Assembly: GCF_028640845.1 (NCBI RefSeq)
Contig: NC_080543.1
Coordinates: forward strand, 100,251,325-100,315,324
Direction of reading: 5' to 3'
DNA length: 64,000 bases
Source of the DNA: Ahaetulla prasina
Lineage: Eukaryota; Chordata; Lepidosauria; Squamata; Colubridae
Shown here: positions 24,955 through 36,599 of the stretch, in pieces
How positions within the stretch are numbered: the first letter of the stretch is position 1
Layout: each line of letters begins with the position of its first letter
Position numbers and translations under genes: made by a program
The notes under the pieces: model-generated
Database searches by the model: none
Seen by the model: only the letters and a program-made list of their open reading frames with translations
What the model was told of the DNA's origin: nothing

Positions 24955-26850
24955 ACGTTCTCCAGATTCCATATGGAATGATTAGCTCATTTTTGCAGTC
25001 AACCAAACTTTCCAAAGTTCAGCAGCAACTCTTAACTAACACTTCTCTTTTTAAAAAGTTTTATACAGAATATAAGATTAAAGTATTGTTTCTTTTATGA
25101 ATAATTTATGGGTGTTGGACTACTTCAGGAAGATCAAATCCATGATGAAGTTCACATTCAGCCAGGAAACCTCACTTAACTTCATTCCATTCACAATATT
25201 ACAGCCTGACCAATATCATAGGGTTGTAGTGGAGATAAAACCAGAAGGGGAAATGCTTTCAATTCAGAGAGGAAAGTAGGAATATAACTCTAAACGAAAT
25301 ATAACAAGCAACAATATTGATTGGTTTTCACAGTCAGCTTAGATATCACAGAATGGACAAAACCTTACTTCTCAGCATTTTGTTGTCTGCTTATAAATAA
25401 TCCTTTATGATGTGCAAGATGCTGATGGCCAGGATTTTTATTTTTATTTTTTTGCAATTGCAAACTGTAAGTGTCCCTAGACAAATGTTTCTCCATGGAG
25501 CTGTTGGGAAGCAGAAGCCTTAATAAGGTAATCACTTATGAAAGCAGAAAGCCTGCCTGGGGTCAGACAACCAAATAGAAAGACATCCTACAATTGCATT
25601 TCTTTTCAAGTGTATGTTCCAAAGTTCAGTTATGCTTGTTTGTTATTTCAGCCAGACAATGAAACATGCACCAAAGACTGGATGAGAGAAAAGTTCCATC
25701 AGCCAAGAGTGAAATTTTATTCTGCTGGACTTCAGCAGGGATGCTGACTTGTAGACATGAGTGTCTTGTTGCTACTAAGACGCTTTTTACTTACTTACTC
25801 AATAGCAATAAAAGCCAAAATATGATCCCATGTATTCTATTGACTATTATACATTCGTTTTTCCTCTCTCAGCCTGAAGTGCAGTGACGTTCAGCTTCAG
25901 TAAGACTGTCAAAATATTGATGTTCCTTCATGATCTTTTCACACTGAATAAACAGAATTGCTATTCTTTGAGGGTTTTATTAAATTAATCTTGCTATGTT
26001 TGCTGAAAGACAAACATCTCATGGGGTAGTTCTGATATTATTTCTTGGAATATTTAATTTGATGTATGAAATGAAAAGAAGATTACATATAAAAATAAGG
26101 CTGGATCCAAGAAAAAGGCACACCCCCACCCTTCTTCTCTAATCTGTTTGGTTCAGTGATGGGATTCAAAGATTATTTCTGATCAAAACTACATTCTTAA
26201 ACTGTTTATGCCAACTTTTTCTTTTGGGGAAATACGTCCTTAGCAAAACTACTAATCTATACTAATTGAAGGCCATCTGCCCTTTTTCTTGATGTTTCTT
26301 GATGTATTAGACTCTATTTCTCATCATTCCTATGACCCCTAAAAGCCTCACCATCTTAAACAGAGAAAGGATGCTGAACATCCATGGAACTTTGCTTTCA
26401 ACTTTGCTGAACATCCATGGAACTTTAACTCAATAGCATTAGAACTTTCAGAAGGATAGATCCAGCTGTTAGCAAAGGAGAAGTTGTATCTGATCCAATA
26501 TCAGATACGAAATTTCATGTGATAATATTGTCACAGATGGTTTTTGCTTTTCAGCTCATTCACTTATGCTAATAAGTCAACTGAACACACAATATATTTT
26601 ACTCCCATCATATATAATCTGTTCTTCTCCAGTGTTCAGCTTTAGCAAAGGAACCTAGTGAGCATGAATTGATCTACCTAATTACGTACTCTTGATTTCA
26701 CTGGTCATGATTTTTTTTCCCTTAGCCCAGCCCAGTCCAGCTCAGATTGTCAGAAATGATGAATGCAAAGAATATGGTTATGACTGGCTACAAAATCCAG
26801 ATATTAGATGGCAGAAAATAGGTACCTAATACTTTAATTTGTTGTCTTTT
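24955..26850. other. Flank, no gene seen
   Basis: AT-rich DNA. A small direct repeat (TTGCTGAACATCCATGGAAC) occurs twice between 26369 and 26424. Nothing else is recognised. Confidence 0.5.
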
Positions 26851-26854
26851 AGTT

Positions 26855-27139
26855 GGTGGCACAGTCAGCCAGATGTTTAGACTGGACGTGGCAATTTTAT
26901 CCACCCACTGAATCCTTCCCAAGGATCTGGAATAGGCAGATATTATTTGATTGTGTCATCATAGGTTGTAAACTAAAGCTGCCTTTTGTAAGTAATTGAT
27001 GGTGATTTTGTCAATGCCAATGGTATTCAAGTGATACAGCAATTGCTTCAGAATACTAGCCAAGGGGCCTATTACAAAGATTATTACTATCTTTGCATTC
27101 TTTTGCAACAGTCATTTTATTCATTTTATTTATTTTATT
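26855..27139 (-). mobile_element. R4/Dong LINE, C-terminal end and 3' UTR (part 1)
   Basis: On the minus strand the frame reads VIGPLASILKQLLYHLNTIG and then IDKITINYLQKAALV, the C-terminal pattern of R4/Dong LINEs. The 3' UTR is CCTTGGGAAGGATT ... CATCTGGCTGACTG. The element is broken at about 27140 by a Rex1/L3 insertion and continues at 28022. Confidence 0.75.
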
Positions 27140-28021
27140 TATGGTGCAACCAAAACAATCTGGAACTGAACACACTCAAAACCATAGAAATGGTGGTAGA
27201 CTTTAGGAGAAACCCTTCCATACTTCCACCTCTCACAATACTAGACAACACAGTATCAACAGTAGAAACCTTTACATTTCTAGGTTCTATCATATCGCAA
27301 GATCTAAAATGGACAGTTAACATCAAAAACATCATCAAAAAAGGACAACAAAGAATGTTCTTTCTGCGCCAACTCAGTAAGCTCAAACTGCCCAAGGAGC
27401 TGCTGATTCAGTTCTACAGAGGAATTATTGAGTCTGTCATTTGCACCTCTATAACTGTCTGGTTCGGTTCTGCAACCCAACAAGAAAGACACAGACTTCA
27501 GAGGATAATTAGAACTGCAGAAAAAATAATTGCTACCAACCTGCCTTCCATTGAGGACCTGTATACTGCACGAATCAAGAAGAGGGCCATGAAAATATTT
27601 ACAGATCCCTCACATCCAGGACATAAACTGTTTCAACTCCTACCCTCAAAACGACGCTATAGAGCACTGCACACCAGAACAACTAGACACAAGAACAGTT
27701 TTTTCCCGAAGGCCATCACTCTGCTAAACAAATAATTCCCTCAACACTGTCAAACTATTTACTAAATCTGCACTACTATTAATCTTCTCATAGTTCCCAT
27801 CACCAATCTCTTTCCACTTATGACTGTATGACTTTAACTTTGTTGCTGGCAATCTTTATGATTTATATTGATATATTGACCATCAATTGTGTTGTAAATG
27901 TTGTACCTTGATGAACGTATCTTTTCTTTTATATACACTGAGAGCATATGCACCAAGACAAATTCCTTGTGTGTCCAATTACACTTGGCCAATACAAATT
28001 CTATTCTATTCTATTCTATTT
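27140..28021 (+). mobile_element. Rex1/CR1-L3 LINE 3' half with (ATTCT)n end
   Basis: An open frame of about 195 codons from WCNQNNLELNTLKT through FLGSIISQDLKWT, FLRQLSKLKLPKELLIQFYR and HPGHKLFQLLPSKRRY to a stop at 27733-27735. This is the C-terminal portion of a Rex1-type reverse transcriptase. The 3' UTR ends GGCCAATACAAATTC and passes into ATTCT repeats at about 28000-28020. It is 5'-truncated and inserted into an R4/Dong element. It is among the better preserved LINE frames in the window. Confidence 0.88.
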
Positions 28022-28140
28022 CTATTTGCAGGTCTTTTTATTTTGTAATTTTCTCCAATTCTGTTCTACTGCTTCCAGGTTCTGCAACATCCATTATCCA
28101 GATATTTTGTTTTCCTCAACAATTGTTAAGTCTGAGATGT
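28022..28140 (-). mobile_element. R4/Dong LINE (part 2, after Rex1 insertion)
   Basis: The minus strand reads ENKI, then IMDVAEPGSSRTELEKI and KDLQIE, with frame breaks. This is the stretch just N-terminal to the VIGPLA block of 26855-27139. Together they make one R4 copy split by the Rex1 element. Confidence 0.7.
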
Positions 28141-28144
28141 TATG

Positions 28145-29390
28145 TTTTTATCATTATGATTATATACATAATAATGGAAAATACCAGCTGCCAGTTCTTT
28201 AGATTGTGCCTTCATAGACACTGAAGTCCTCCCAAGAATTTAGGTGGTTGTAATGTGTCAGTGCAGTATATGTGCAGATTCAGCAACATTGCCTTTTGTA
28301 ATTGACAGATGAAAATTTTGTCAATACATAGATTTTCTAAGTGCTGCCCAATATATTTTTGTGTGGCAGTTAATGTGCCAATAACTACTGGCACCATCAA
28401 GATTGATTTATACCATAATTTTTAAACTTTGATTTTCAGATCCTGACACTTTGTAATCTCCTTCTGTAAACTTCTACTCTATTATCTCCTGGTATTGTCA
28501 CATCAATTGAACCACAGTTAAAGCTGGTGTGTTATATGCCAAGACTTAGGCATTAGGAAATCCCACAATATTTTAATCTAGTCATTTTGACAACTTTTTA
28601 AACTCTATGTTCTCATCAGTTTTTTGTTACTGGCACACAATGTTTACAGATGTTTCAGTGAATCATTTTGGTATTATACTGTTGTATATGATCAGTTTGT
28701 GCAATCTTCTTACATGTGCTGAGTATATAATATACTATTTGTTTTGTTTCAACGCGCAATCTGCATTTTGAATCATTTGAGAATTTTTCAGTTCCAGCCA
28801 TGATTGCATTAGTTCCAATAACTTGTTCTTGAGCAACAAAAAATCAAATCTTCAGTTTCTTTTTTTTTTTAATATTCTAGTTGTACGTCATTGCTAGGTT
28901 TTATTTTTATCCACTTCCCTTTCAATCTTTTGTAAAAATTGACCACATAGTGTTTTTCCTTCCCAGTATTCTCTTCAAATTTTTATTTCAATATTCCTAC
29001 ATTATCCAATATTTGTTTTCTGAACATTCAGTAAATTTTTACTTACAATGATGTTTGTTTAGGGCTGTCTTTTACATGATCATCCAATGCATTTTTTTCA
29101 ACAGTTTATTTTGTTTGAACTAAACGTCTGCCTCCATTTCCACAGGGCAGCTATAATGCCGTGGTATATAATATACCATGGGGATATAATTCATAGTGAA
29201 TATGCATCAGTTTTTGGTCCAAACTGTCTGGCTCTGCTTGTATCCAGTTAATTTTGGCAGTGTATTTTATCACAGGTATGGATGGACCCGCCATTGATGC
29301 CTTTGATGGTATTTTCACCGTTCAATTTTGTCTTCAGCAATTTTCTCAATTTTCTTACTCTTTGAGTATACATAGTAAGCAAGTAGTACT
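28145..29390 (-). mobile_element. Second R4/Dong LINE fragment
   Basis: 28400-28212 on the minus strand reads VPVVIGTLTATQKYIGQHLE, a second R4 C-terminus. Upstream, 29340-29050 reads ERxKYHQRHQW, INW-like TGYKQSQTVW and VEMEADV with stops, matching the R4 motif order. It lies head to tail with the copy at 26855-28140, so two R4 fragments are adjacent on the same strand. Confidence 0.65.
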
Positions 29391-29829
29391 TACAATTTGA
29401 TATCTTACTTGGATGCTATATTCTTTTTGAAACAGAGATTCTGCTGAAATAACGTTTTTAGATATATGTTTCAATATTCTTTATTTTGACAGCTTGAAAT
29501 ATTTCCCCAAAAAGTTACATCTTCAGAAACAGAATATTTAAATTTGTGTTCTTCTGAAAAGAAGAATAATGCAATCTTCTTCTTTTGATATCTGCAATCA
29601 GGTAAACATTCATGTTTGCAGTATATATTCCATTATACTCCCACTCCCACTGTCTCATGTTATGTGGCATTGTAGTTTGGCATGAGTTTTCCCTCATAGA
29701 CTGACTCTTTTCTCAGAAAATAACATCACTCTATTTTCAGATATGTAGAAAACTCCACATTAAAACAAGATTTCATGTAGTAAGGACTACTCTGCTTTCA
29801 TGACCAAACTCTGATATTATCTTCAGAGT
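29391..29829. other. Short unrecognised stretch
   Basis: AT-rich; no feature seen. Confidence 0.5.
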
Positions 29830-30085
29830 CCTATTCTCCAAAGCACCTGAGGGTAGAACAAGAAGCAATAGGTGGAAACTAATCAACTTAGAACTAAGGA
29901 GAAATTTCCTGACAGTTAGAACAATTAATCAGTGAAACAACTTGCCTTTGTTGTAAATACTCCAACACTAGAAGTTTCTATGAAAAGATTAAATAACCAT
30001 TTGTCTGAAGTCGTGTAGGGTTTCCTGCCTAAGCAGGGGTTTGGACTAGAAGACCTCCAAGGCCCCTTCCAACTTTGTTAAATTA
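29830..30085 (+). mobile_element. CR1 LINE 3' end (old)
   Basis: The motifs GAGAAATTTCCTGACAGT, CCATTTGTCTGAAG, GGGTTTCCTGCCTAAGCAGG and GACCTCCAAGGCCCCTTCC are classic for amniote CR1 3' ends. The ORF is destroyed. Confidence 0.8.
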
Positions 30086-30960
30086 TAATTTAAAAAGTAC
30101 ACAAGGGTACTCTAAGTACTCAGAGTACATGAGTGTAGCACTACGTATATAGTGAAAACGTTGCAATATAATGGGACCCAAATACATCAGAGGTACAATT
30201 CTGTTCAATACTATGCTTTTGAAATCTAATAAACCTCTACAAAACTGTAAACTAGACTCTTTCTATAAAGGTGATTACAACTTAAAATATTTTAAAACAT
30301 TATAATGCTGTACTTATTAAATGAACACATGCTTTGCAGTATCTGCCAGTGGCAAATTGCCTTGACTTTAATATTGGGTCTTTCGTGTCAAACTCTGCAG
30401 TATTCTATTAGAACATCTTCGCTTTATACTAAGTTCTAAATCAAGGCTTGAAAGCACTTCTAGGGAGTTGAGCATTCTCATTAAATGACTAAAATGGCCC
30501 TACTGGCTGATTAACAATTTAAATCACCAAACACTGCACAGTGTCTGATCTGCCAAGTGACAGCCTTTTAGTCTCCAGTAACAAATGTGTATTTTTATTA
30601 GCAGTAATGACTCTGAGAAACAAGGAAGTCCTTCCACTGAACGTATTCCACAATGCCCTATTTTCACTTGCTTTCATAATAATACTATATTGTCCATGTT
30701 TCAGAATATCATCTTCCAGGATAAATTATCTATTTGGTTTTTATGGTTAGATCTAAATCCCGTCCTTCATTCAGGAACTCAGAACAGTGTATGCATGGCT
30801 CCCTCCTCCCATTTTTACCACGGTACATTTTTAATATCAGGTCTGAAATGCTGCACATCCTGTTGAGGTGTAGTTGTAAATGAGGGTTCTAGGTAATTTT
30901 ATGTTACTATTGAAGACATGTTCTGTGAAGGTTGAACAATGAACATTAAGAATATATGCC
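30086..30960. other. No feature recognised
   Basis: AT-rich DNA without splice-flanked open frames or repeat motifs I can name. Confidence 0.5.
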
Positions 30961-30969
30961 AAAAATATA

Positions 30970-31510
30970 TACTTTTGGCAAGGTCACCCAAGGCAGGAAC
31001 GTCATCTCAGCCTCCCAGTTAAAGTAAGTAGGCACTTATATCAGGCAGAAACGATATAAGGAAATACTGATATCGGTGACAACCAATGAAGATATCATTT
31101 AATGCTGCACAGGAAAAGGCAATGGATAATTACTCTATATTTTTTATCAAGAACAGCACATCGATAGAAAATATAAAATATTTGACAATACAGTACCACA
31201 TAATGGGTCCCACAGGTCAGATCACACACCATGCTTCTGAGGAAGAGTTTAGGATTTTTCAAAGTAGTAATGGTGTTTATGGTGTAGTTAGAGTAAAGCC
31301 TTGTCTAATAGCTGATATGGCAATACAGGAAAAGAAAAATCTGAAACTGCAAAGACAGAATTACAATGGGAACATGGAACATAAAAAACAAGAATATGGG
31401 GAAGTTCAACATTGTGAAAGTTAAAGAGGACAATCAGCAGCAAGATGGATGGACTTAATTGCAGCAACAATAGGTGTATAATTGGAAGGTTTTATGGGTC
31501 AGGTTTGAGA
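30970..31510 (+). mobile_element. Bov-B-like LINE remnant
   Basis: GCACAGGAAAAGGCAATGGA, ACACACCATGCTTCTGAGGA and GACAATCAGCAGCAAGATGG with TGGACTTAATTGCAGCA resemble Bov-B/RTE LINE segments of squamates. The sequence is rearranged and lacks a usable frame. The family call is by resemblance only. Confidence 0.45.
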
Positions 31511-32066
31511 CATATAGTTCTTGAAAAATAATATGTACGTTATGTCACTAAAAGTGAACTCTGGCTTGATGACACATAATCATCCTTCAATATATTTTAT
31601 CTAATGTATTTTTGTCACATTATACAGGAGGAGGGGAAGGAAAACTCAAGGCAATCAAATCTGACTATGAAAACCTTTCTAATCACCTTGGATTTACCAG
31701 CAGCACAAGAATATTAGTCTGAGGTATTTATAGCATGAGTACCCAATTCTACCTCAGAGCCAGTGAATGGCTCCACAGGTCATTCTATAGAATGTCAGTG
31801 TCCATGTTGCATGATTATTTTCAAAACTGCTGCTTGTGACAATAATGGCAATCAACATCTCTGATGCAACACAAATAAAATTCATTTGCGGTCAGCTTTA
31901 TGCAAAAATGATTTATTGACTGTTCATCAAGCCACTGCTGCTGCATTCCATGATTTATTTCAAGTTCTATTATTGTTTTCTCCTTAGAAAGTAGACAGTT
32001 GAGACTATGAAATGAATGATATACACAAATTACTCCCGATGAGTAATCTTTTCTTTTGGTACCAAG
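31511..32066. other. No feature recognised
   Basis: AT-rich unique-looking DNA. Confidence 0.5.
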
Positions 32067-32147
32067 ATATGCACCAAGACAAATTCCTTGTGTGTCCAAT
32101 CACACTTGGCCAATAAAATTTTATTCTATTCTATTCTATTCTATTCA
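32067..32147 (+). mobile_element. Very short Rex1/L3 LINE 3' end with (ATTCT)n
   Basis: ATGCACCAAGACAAATTCC through ACACTTGGCCAATAAAATT runs straight into ATTCT repeats. It matches 27948-28020 and is truncated to about 55 bp plus the microsatellite. Confidence 0.85.
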
Positions 32148-32940
32148 AATGTCATGACAGACAGTGAATTTTATGCATGTTATTTTGGCAAGGAAGTAGA
32201 AAGTTTCAGTTTTTAGTAACAAAAAACCAAAACATCTGAGCTTCAATGCAAAGCATTCCATACTTGAGTTAGCTGTACTGTTGATAATTTATTTCATAAA
32301 TTCATAGAATGTAAGGCTAAATAATAAAATAGAATAATAAAATGATTGTCCCTATTATAAAGAAATCACAAATAGTTACTTAAAATCTGACACAGAATTT
32401 CAAAGGAACTTGATTTTTTTATATAGTAGGTGATCTTTCTAAGTTGGCCCACAAAATTTATATCAAAGTTTCATAATTTCATCAATCTATCATATAGTAT
32501 CTGTGGTTCTTCTGTCTTCTACATTGACATAAAATCTATTGAAAAACTACCCTTTTAGAGACATGCTGACATGATAAATAGGGCTGTTGCTGTCATTGCC
32601 AAACTCATTGGGAATGTTCAGGATTTTTGGAGTATAAGATCGAGTAACTTTTTCTGGTTCAAGAGTTACATTAAGCGATGGCTCTCGTCTGAAAGATGGG
32701 ATGGAGTCAGAACAAAGAAAGGGGTGAGGACTGAACCAAAATGAAATACAAGATAATCCAAACTAAATTTAATATAAATTTAAATATTATAATTAATACA
32801 ATTACCCTGATGTATTTAATTATTGCATCTAATACTTAATTCAAAAGCACAATTAAATTGCAACTGTTAGACTCTGAAGATCACATTCAAATTTGAGAAG
32901 CAAATGTGACCAAAGTCTACAGATCATGTATTTAATGCAA
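32148..32940. other. No feature recognised
   Basis: AT-rich DNA. Confidence 0.5.
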
Positions 32941-32984
32941 AGTGTTAAAAACATTCTGGGTATTCAGTAAAAAGCCCAATCAAA

Positions 32985-33223
32985 TAAAATCTGCACAGAA
33001 TGCCTGGCCTGAAAATTCTGGAAGCGTCAATCCACACGAATCTATAGTGTGCACAGTTGGAAAAACTAAAACTCAGTTGGAGATATATAAAACTCAGGAA
33101 AGTATGGAAGCATTGATTTGTTCCACTCTTGGTCAGTTACATGGACAGTACAGAAAGGCTGATGAATCTGGGTCTGGTACCATTTCTCCATCTGAGTCAA
33201 TTAATGTTTGGACTCCAAATTAA
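32985..33223 (+). other. Coding-like block of unknown origin
   Basis: An open frame ends at 33221-33223. It contains NAWPENSGSVNPHESIVCTV, TQLEIYKTQESMEALICSTL and YRKADESGSGTISPSES. The amino-acid mix looks protein-like rather than random AT-rich DNA. There is no clear splice acceptor or start that fits. It may be a remnant of a retroelement gag-like ORF or a processed fragment; I do not recognise it. Confidence 0.3.
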
Positions 33224-33554
33224 GGGATTAGAGGGTTCTAAAAAGGGAATGTGATGACCTGGGGCAAGGCACAGAGTTTATTGCTTTAGAACAAGGATGT
33301 CAAACTCAAGGCCTGTGGGCCAGATCTGGCCCATGGGATGCTTGGATTTAGCCTGGAAATAGCAAAGGAGCAGCCTGCAGTGCCTCTGCTAGTGAAAATG
33401 GGGTGCGGCAGGGGCATGTGCAGGACAGACTCCTGCTGCACTCTGCCAGTCAAATAGGGGCACAGGAGCCTCCAGAGGCCTCCCCCGGCCCATTGCTGGC
33501 TAAAATGGACCCTCCATGGGCTGTATGCGACCCTCCATAGCTCCGTTCAGCCCT

Positions 33555-33765
33555 CTCCACAGACTGTGCCTGCTTTACCTAGCGCCTGGATTTCACTTAC
33601 TCCTCCCCACCCCATTTTACATGGCTTTACTGTACTTACTTTTCGAAGAGCTCCAGAAGAGGCTGACTCGTGTGGCAGAGAAGCCAAAGTCTTTTATTCA
33701 GAAGCTGTAAGAATGTGAGATGTAAGGAAAACAGCTTTCCCCATCTGAATAAAAGATAAGCTTCT
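33555..33765 (+). repeat. Internal inverted repeat, left arm
   Basis: CTCCACAGACTGTGCCTG, TTTCACTTACTCCTCC, CCAGAAGAGGCTGAC and AGAGAAGCCAAAGT all occur reverse-complemented, in mirrored order, at 34040-34255. Confidence 0.9.
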
Positions 33766-34039
33766 CCACCATGAGGGCCTGCAGGCTTAGTTTGGGCCCA
33801 GACTGGGGGGTGACAAGTAGCCTCCTGCTTGCTGTTGACTGGCTAGTTTGAATTGGCAGCTTCAGGAATTGGGGTGTAGCAGCCACTCAACAAGGGACTT
33901 GCAGTTCAGCCCGATGAGACAAAGGAAGCAAATTCCTTGTTGATTGGCTGCTGCTACTACTTCCCTGTCCTGAGGCTGCTGTGGCCCCACCCAGGCCTTG
34001 TCTACTACCAGAGGCCAGCTGGTCACATGGCCCCAAGCG

Positions 34040-34255
34040 GAAGTCTTTTATCAGAAGCTGGCAAAAATGTTTTCCTTAGATTTTATTTTCTTACAGCTTC
34101 GCCATCATCTGACCCACTTTGGCTTCTCTACCAGTGGGTCAGCCTCTTCTGGCATTCTGGAGATCTTCAAAAAGTAAGTAATCCATGGGAAATGGGGTGT
34201 GGAGGAGTAAGTGAAATACTGGATGCTAGCAAAACAGGCACAGTCTGTGGAGACC
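34040..34255 (-). repeat. Internal inverted repeat, right arm
   Basis: Mirror of 33555-33765: ACTTTGGCTTCTCT, GTCAGCCTCTTCTGG, GGAGGAGTAAGTGAAA and CAGGCACAGTCTGTGGAG. The ~275-bp loop between the arms is unrelated. Confidence 0.9.
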
Positions 34256-34735
34256 CGGCAAGGCAGGATTGGGGGGGAGCAATTGTGGGGACCCCAGGGC
34301 AGCATGAAGTATCTCAGTGGATTGGGGAAGGCCTTGGGTTGTCTGCTGCAGCACTAGGCCCTGCATGTTCTTCCCCATTCTGAGATAGCTCATGTGCATT
34401 TAATGACCTGCACAGTCGATTAACAAATGCATTGGGGAAAGCAGGGAGCGATCATGTTCATTTAACGTGATTCAAACAAACAAATCCTCAGGTTACGAAC
34501 GTAATTGGCAGGCTCTATTACATTCATAACTTGAAGATTACCTCGAGGGTGAGGGAGGGAGGTTCTCAGGGAAGTCCTGCCTTAGCACTTGGCTACTGCA
34601 GGTGCCCCCCCAACACAAGTCCTGTGTCACACCCACTGTGACCATGCCCTCCCCAGCCATGACGACGCCCCCAGCCCTCTGAGGTCAAACACAACCCTGA
34701 TATGGCCCTCAATGAAATCAAGTTTGACACCCCTG

Positions 34736-35744
34736 CTCTAAAGGAAACCCTGCAAAGAAGTTGTACATGTTTTCTCTAAAGTTATGTGAAGCAAACAGTT
34801 TCTCACAAATTGGGAGCTCTACCATTATTGCCTCCTGGATTGTCCCTCTTTTCTTCCAAAGCAAGTCACATGGCACCTGGCCACCCTTTCAGTTTTTATC
34901 CTCAGGGCAATTGGAGGGGCAGCTTTATAATTCCCCCTGCACAGTCACTCTTTTTCTCCCTTGTTGCTAAAGCAAATACAACAAAGAATGGCGGAAGGCA
35001 GAGTAGAGACTCTAGATCCTGAGTTTTCCAATTTTTTTTAATATTGGAGGGGGGAGAATCACAAATCCCTGATCAAAAAGTAAAGCTCTAAGAATTTAAA
35101 ATTCTCACTTGACATATAGTATACCAAATCCTGAAACATGGGCTCAGCAAGACCAAGAGGGAATATGTATCATCCCCTGATCAGCCATTCAGCTAGAAAG
35201 TTGTAATCACTTTGATGAGTTATACATTGCATAAGCATTGTGTGAGTCTTGCAACTTCAGCTATTTTTGGTTCCATTGCTTTCTGAGCAAATGACTAATT
35301 TGCTAATAGAAATATATTTTTAGAAATCAAATCAGTTGACTTTATGAAGAAAATGGATTATATTATTAATGCTGTTGGGCAACAGTCTTAAATAACAGTT
35401 TAATCAACAACAAAAGTCCTAATGGGCAATATAAACCATTTACATTTTTAAAAGAAACCTGTAGAAAAATCTGCATAATTCTTTGTGATTCATTTTGTTT
35501 GTTCAGTAATTGCACTTAGATTGATGCTGGCATTATCCATTGTGATTCAATGAATTATTGACATTCATGAAAACCATTTTTCACTAATTTCTTGCTATTA
35601 ATTATAAGACAATGGGTCCTATTAGGAGGAAAAGTAATTCTTGCACATGTTAAATTCCATGTTTTGTTTTGTTTTTGTTTTTTTAAAACTTGCACAATCC
35701 ATTTATTTTCCAACCTTGCCAAAAAGTCTGGAAAGTATATGGTG
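34736..35744. other. No feature recognised
   Basis: Mostly AT-rich DNA with no named repeat or exon. Confidence 0.5.
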
Positions 35745-36545
35745 CCTATTTACAATTTATTTTATTTATTATTTATTTATTTATTTGTCAACTAGTACAA
35801 GGAAACAAGTAATAGTATAGACATGGACATGGACACATGAAAAAAAATTGGCACAAATAAAAGGATATAAATAGGCAAAACATAGCCATAAACACATAGA
35901 ATGATTACATATAAATGGGGACAGTAGGACAGGGATGGTAGGCACGCTGGTGCGCTTATGCATGCCCCCTTAAGGACCTCTTAAGAAACATGAAAGGTCC
36001 ATAGTAGACAGTTTAAGGTAAAAGGTATGGGGATTAGCGAAACTAACAACAGGATCAGGTAGAGTGTTCCAGACATTTACTACTCTATTGCAGAAGTCAT
36101 ATTTCCTACAATCAAGATTAGAGCAAATTACATTGAGTTTGAATCTATTGATAGCCCTTGTGTTATTATGGTTGAAATTAAAGTATTCATTTACAGGTAG
36201 GATATTTTGGTAAATAATCTTATGAACTAAGCATAAGTCGGAATATAGATGGTGTCGTTCGAGGCTATCCAGACCTAAAATTTCAAGCCTGGTGGTATAG
36301 GGAATTTTATTTCGAGCAGAAGATTTGAGTACTCTTCTAGTAAAATATCTCTGGACCCTCTCTAATGTATTGATATCTGAAATACAGTGAAATACATGTT
36401 CAGTCTTATTGTACAGCATTAGCTTAAATATAATAGTTATAAGATCATCCCACTTCCCAAAGCATGAATAATCAGCTTTATTTGCTGTAGGCAAGGTGAA
36501 AAGATATACTCTGGTGTTCTGCATTTGTAATAGCAATTAGCAAAA
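35745..36545 (-). mobile_element. CR1-group LINE 3' end
   Basis: The minus strand encodes INTLERVQRYFTRRVLKSS, TTRLEILGLDSLERHHL and NRFKLNVICSNLDCRKYDF to a stop at about 35970. It is the same family as 7280-10977. The 3' UTR ends in a (TAAA)n tail at 35745-35788. The first ~60 residues of the open frame (upstream of HCISDINT) are not LINE-like, so the LINE begins near 36390. Confidence 0.8.
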
Positions 36546-36599
36546 GAAGCACATTTTAAAAATTACCTCTGGACAAAAAAAATTATTACAAATAATCAT

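Larger units (their letters stand above)
33292..34735. mobile_element. Fold-back non-autonomous hAT element, 1.4 kb
   Basis: Ends CAAGGATGTCAAACTCAAGG and AAGTTTGACACCCCTG are the two sides of a CAGGGGTGTCAAACTC-type hAT inverted terminus. Flanks CTTTAGAA and CTCTAAAG are only weakly similar (5 of 8). Inside, about 33555-33765 and 34040-34255 are long inverted copies of each other, making a large fold-back. No transposase is seen. GC content is above the surroundings. Confidence 0.7.
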
